From an uncultured SAR86 cluster bacterium (GTDB lineage: Bacteria > Pseudomonadota > Gammaproteobacteria > Magnimaribacterales > AG-339-G14), in assembly GCA_902563105.1 (NCBI GenBank), contig CACEVU010000006.1, forward strand, positions 1 to 64,000: a stretch of DNA of 64,000 nt, read 5' to 3'. Each line of letters begins with the position of its first letter. Position 1 is the stretch's first letter. A program made the translations under genes and the position numbers. Below, piece by piece: positions 60,919 through 64,000 of the stretch. The notes beneath the pieces were generated by a model, which did not search any database, was not told where the DNA came from, and saw only the letters and a program-made list of their open reading frames with translations.

Positions 60919-62187
60919 TTAAATATCTAATATCCGTATATGAGTAATAGAATTATTTATTTCTTCCAGATTCTGTAAATTCTTAATTACTTTCTGGATT
61001 ATTGACTCTTTTGAGTTGCTTAAAACTACAATCAAAGGGATTGTTTCTTCATGTCTATCCAATTCTTTCTGAATCAGATTGTCTATTGAAAGATCATAAT
61101 CAGCCAATAATGTAGAAACCTTTGCCACCACTCCAGGTTGATCGCTTGCATCTAGTTTTAGATAACGATCGCAAGAAAAATTATCGAAGCTGGAACTGAG
61201 TTTATTTTGAACAAATTTTTGGTAATCAAAAATTTTTCCTCCCGCTATATCTATAATATCTGTTAAAACCGAATTGGCGGTCGGTTTAGCTCCAGCGCCT
61301 GGTCCAGAATACATTGTCCCGCCAACATTTTCAGCATTAATCAATACAGCATTATTTTCGTTTTGTATTGAAGCCAGAAGTGAGTCTTTTTTTACAAAAG
61401 CTGGAAAACTTCCGAGTGAGATTTCATCTTCACTTTGGATACCAACTGATAAAGGTTTTAGGATCAACTTAAGTTGTTCCCCATAATCTATGTCTTGCGG
61501 TGAGATTTTATCAACACCCTCAAAATAAACATTTTCCATTGTTGCATGTTGAAAAAATGAAAGTGTAGCCAAAATGCTTGTTTTTTGAGCTGCATCTTGC
61601 CCTGAAACATCAAAGGTTGGGTCAGGCTCTGCAAAACCCTCTTGCTGAGCTAGGGAAAGCGCAGCATCAAATGATAATTTTTCATCAGCCATTTTTGAGA
61701 AAATAAAATTAGACGTACCATTTAATATTCCTGCAAAAGAACTTATATTATTACTGATCAGTCCATCCCTAATTGATCTTATAATTGGAATGCCGCCTGC
61801 TACCGATGCCTCAAATCCTATATGAACATTATTTTCTTTTGCTAACTCAAAAAGTTCTTTTGAATGATTAGAAATTAAGGCTTTGTTTGCAGTAACAAAG
61901 TGTTTTTTATTTTTTAGGGCAGAAACGGCAAGATCATAGGCGTCATCTACTCCGCCAATCAACTCTACAACAACATCGACTTCATTTGACAGTGCTACTT
62001 CGTGTATATCTGGTGTTATTGGAATATCATTCTCGTCATTAACTCTTCCTTTTCTTGCGCCTATTAGTGAGATTGAAATATCCAAACCATAGTTTTGAGC
62101 AATCAATGCTTTAGAAGAATTTACGCTTTTAAGAAAGGCTAAACCAACATTACCAGTGCCGCATAATCCAATTTTTAATTTTGTCAT
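60919..62187 (-). CDS. hom: homoserine dehydrogenase
   Basis: GLCGTGNVGLAFL, FVTANKALIS, EASVAGGIPIIRSIRDGLISNNISSFAGILNGTSNFI, C-terminal ACT. Confidence 0.95.
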   Translation of the reverse strand: MTKLKIGLCGTGNVGLAFLKSVNSSKALIAQNYGLDISISLIGARKGRVNDENDIPITPDIHEVALSNEVDVVVELIGGVDDAYDLAVSALKNKKHFVTANKALISNHSKELFELAKENNVHIGFEASVAGGIPIIRSIRDGLISNNISSFAGILNGTSNFIFSKMADEKLSFDAALSLAQQEGFAEPDPTFDVSGQDAAQKTSILATLSFFQHATMENVYFEGVDKISPQDIDYGEQLKLILKPLSVGIQSEDEISLGSFPAFVKKDSLLASIQNENNAVLINAENVGGTMYSGPGAGAKPTANSVLTDIIDIAGGKIFDYQKFVQNKLSSSFDNFSCDRYLKLDASDQPGVVAKVSTLLADYDLSIDNLIQKELDRHEETIPLIVVLSNSKESIIQKVIKNLQNLEEINNSITHIRILDI

Positions 62188-63365
62188 TAGAGATACTCTT
62201 TAAAGGCTTTTTTTATTCCTCTGACAGCTTGATGAGTTCTTTGTTCGTTTTCAATTAAAGAAAATCTGACAAAATCATCTCCATATTCGCCGAAACCAAG
62301 TCCTGGAGAAACTGCAACCTTTGCCTTTTCCAACAAAAATCTTGAAAATTCCATCGACTTCATTTCAAATGATTCAGGAATTCTTGCCCAGACAAACATA
62401 GTTGCTTTGGGTTTTTCAATACTCCAACCAAAAGAGTTGAGTCCATCGCACAATACATCTCTTCTTGATTTATAAGTTTTGCAAATCTTTTCAACTTCTT
62501 CATCACCATTGTTTAAAGCTTCAATACCTGCAACTTGTATTGGCGTGAAATGGCCATAATCAAAATATGATTTAAGTCTGGCAAGAGCAGCAATTAATTC
62601 TTTGTTACCACAGCAAAAACCTACTCTCCAACCCGGCATATTGTAACTTTTGGATAAAGTGTAAAACTCTACAGCAATATCTTTTGCACCTTCTACCTGA
62701 AGAATAGAGGGAGCTTCATACCCATCAAAACAGAGATCAGCATATGCTAAATCGTGCACAACCCAGATATTATTTTCTCTAGCAATTTTTATTACTTCTT
62801 TAAAAAAATCTAAATCTACGCAGCTGGTTGTTGGATTGCTTGGAAAATTAATTAATAACATTTTTGGTTTTGGAAAAGAATTTTTAATAGCATCTTTAAG
62901 ACTTTTAAAAAAATCAATTCCTGGTCCAATTGGAACATGATGAATGTCAGCACCTGCAATAACAAAGCCAAAGGGATGAATTGGATAAGCAGGATTAGGA
63001 ACTAAGATAACATCTCCTTTATCCATAGTTGCTATAGCTAAATGACTCAAGCCCTCTTTAGAGCCTAAAGTAACTATTGCTTCCTCTTCTGGATCTAGGG
63101 TTACATCAAACTTTCTTGAGTACCAATCAGTGATTGCTTGTCTTAATCTTGGAATTCCTTTGGATTGAGAATATCGATGAGTGTCGGGACGCATCACAAC
63201 TTCTTTCAATTTCTCGACGATAAATTTAGGCGTCTCTCCATCAGGGTTCCCCATCCCAAAATCAATAATATCTTCACCGCGTCTTCTAGCGGCCATCTTA
63301 AGCGATCCAATTTCCTCAAAAACATAAGGAGGTAGTCTATCTATTGAAGAAAAGTTTTTATCCAT
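62187..63365 (-). CDS. alaC: PLP-dependent aminotransferase, AlaC-like
   Basis: [58 protein letters not shown]. Confidence 0.85.
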   Translation of the reverse strand: MDKNFSSIDRLPPYVFEEIGSLKMAARRRGEDIIDFGMGNPDGETPKFIVEKLKEVVMRPDTHRYSQSKGIPRLRQAITDWYSRKFDVTLDPEEEAIVTLGSKEGLSHLAIATMDKGDVILVPNPAYPIHPFGFVIAGADIHHVPIGPGIDFFKSLKDAIKNSFPKPKMLLINFPSNPTTSCVDLDFFKEVIKIARENNIWVVHDLAYADLCFDGYEAPSILQVEGAKDIAVEFYTLSKSYNMPGWRVGFCCGNKELIAALARLKSYFDYGHFTPIQVAGIEALNNGDEEVEKICKTYKSRRDVLCDGLNSFGWSIEKPKATMFVWARIPESFEMKSMEFSRFLLEKAKVAVSPGLGFGEYGDDFVRFSLIENEQRTHQAVRGIKKAFKEYL

Positions 63366-63367
63366 GC

Positions 63368-64000
63368 TTAATTTTTTAATAAATCTAATATTTCTTTAGC
63401 TGAGTGATAGCCTGCTAACAAGTCACCATTTTCAAGAATTATAGTTGGGGTTCCTCGTGCATTAAATTCTTTAGCTAAATTATAATGTTTCGATACGATT
63501 GTCTCTTGACACTCAACTTTTTCAATATTTTTCCCAGATTTTAAATTTGTTAAGCTTCTTTGTGGTTCATCAGAACACCAAGCGTACTGCATTTTTTTAT
63601 AAGTTTTACTTTCCAACCCTTCTCTAGGATACGCCAAATAATTTACTTGAATTCCCTCTTTCAAATAATTCTCTATCTCAGAATGTAATTTACGACAATA
63701 ACCACAATCTACATCGGTAAAAACATATATTTCTGTTTCCATTTTTACCGGAGTAAATGAGATGAATTCATTTTTGTTAATTTGACTTAGCTTTTTAATT
63801 CTCTCTTTTGAGTTTCTCAAATCAGAAAGATTCACTAAAGAATTTTTTGCAATCTGATATAGATCGCCATTAATAATAAATTCTCCATCAAGAGTTACAT
63901 AAAAAAGAGAACCATCGGTTAATTCTACTAAAAAAAAATTTGGTGAAATAGTATCTTCTACTTTTAAAACTTTAATATCCTTCGGAACAATGCTATTTAA
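63368..64000 (-). CDS. dsbC: thiol:disulfide interchange protein DsbC (5' end beyond window)
   Basis: [21 protein letters not shown] (CGYC active site), [18 protein letters not shown]. Frame stays open upstream of the reported GTG at 63835 to the window edge: [60 protein letters not shown] = DsbC N-domain. Confidence 0.92.
   Translation of the reverse strand, partial: LNSIVPKDIKVLKVEDTISPNFFLVELTDGSLFYVTLDGEFIINGDLYQIAKNSLVNLSDLRNSKERIKKLSQINKNEFISFTPVKMETEIYVFTDVDCGYCRKLHSEIENYLKEGIQVNYLAYPREGLESKTYKKMQYAWCSDEPQRSLTNLKSGKNIEKVECQETIVSKHYNLAKEFNARGTPTIILENGDLLAGYHSAKEILDLLKN

Noticed and set aside
63368-63835. 155-aa ORF as a complete gene
   Set aside because: The reading frame is open upstream of the GTG to the window edge and encodes the DsbC N-terminal domain, so the given start is internal.

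Overview
AT-rich, densely coded 64-kb window. It most likely comes from a streamlined, proteorhodopsin-bearing marine gammaproteobacterium (SAR86-like; this is inference from gene content and order). Most of it is core chromosome: an rpoE-rseA-degP-lepA-lepB-rnc-era-recO-acpS-adk block, secDF-yajC, nrdAB, lysS-prfB, dsbC-alaC-hom-thrC, glcB, mdh, serA, argF and glpK. There are three tRNAs (Gly-GCC, Glu-TTC, Leu-CAA). I saw no CRISPR array, prophage, transposase or rRNA. The best candidate for an under-described system is a self-contained transcription unit at about 19306-19750. It has a sigma70-like promoter, a ~200-nt leader carrying the hallmark sequence and fold of the glnA/Downstream-peptide glutamine riboswitch family, an unannotated 54-aa microprotein with three YRG(V/I)K repeats, and a UUCG-loop terminator. 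It lies ~1.9 kb from amtB-glnK. Other notable items are a short promoter/hairpin/terminator sRNA candidate next to a Gln105 (predicted blue-tuned) proteorhodopsin, a bacterial alternative oxidase, an lvaABC-like kinase/DUF6285/acyl-CoA dehydrogenase operon, a three-box DnaA cluster upstream of ung, NrdR and DnaA sites upstream of nrdAB, and the programmed +1 frameshift of prfB, which the ORF track missed.
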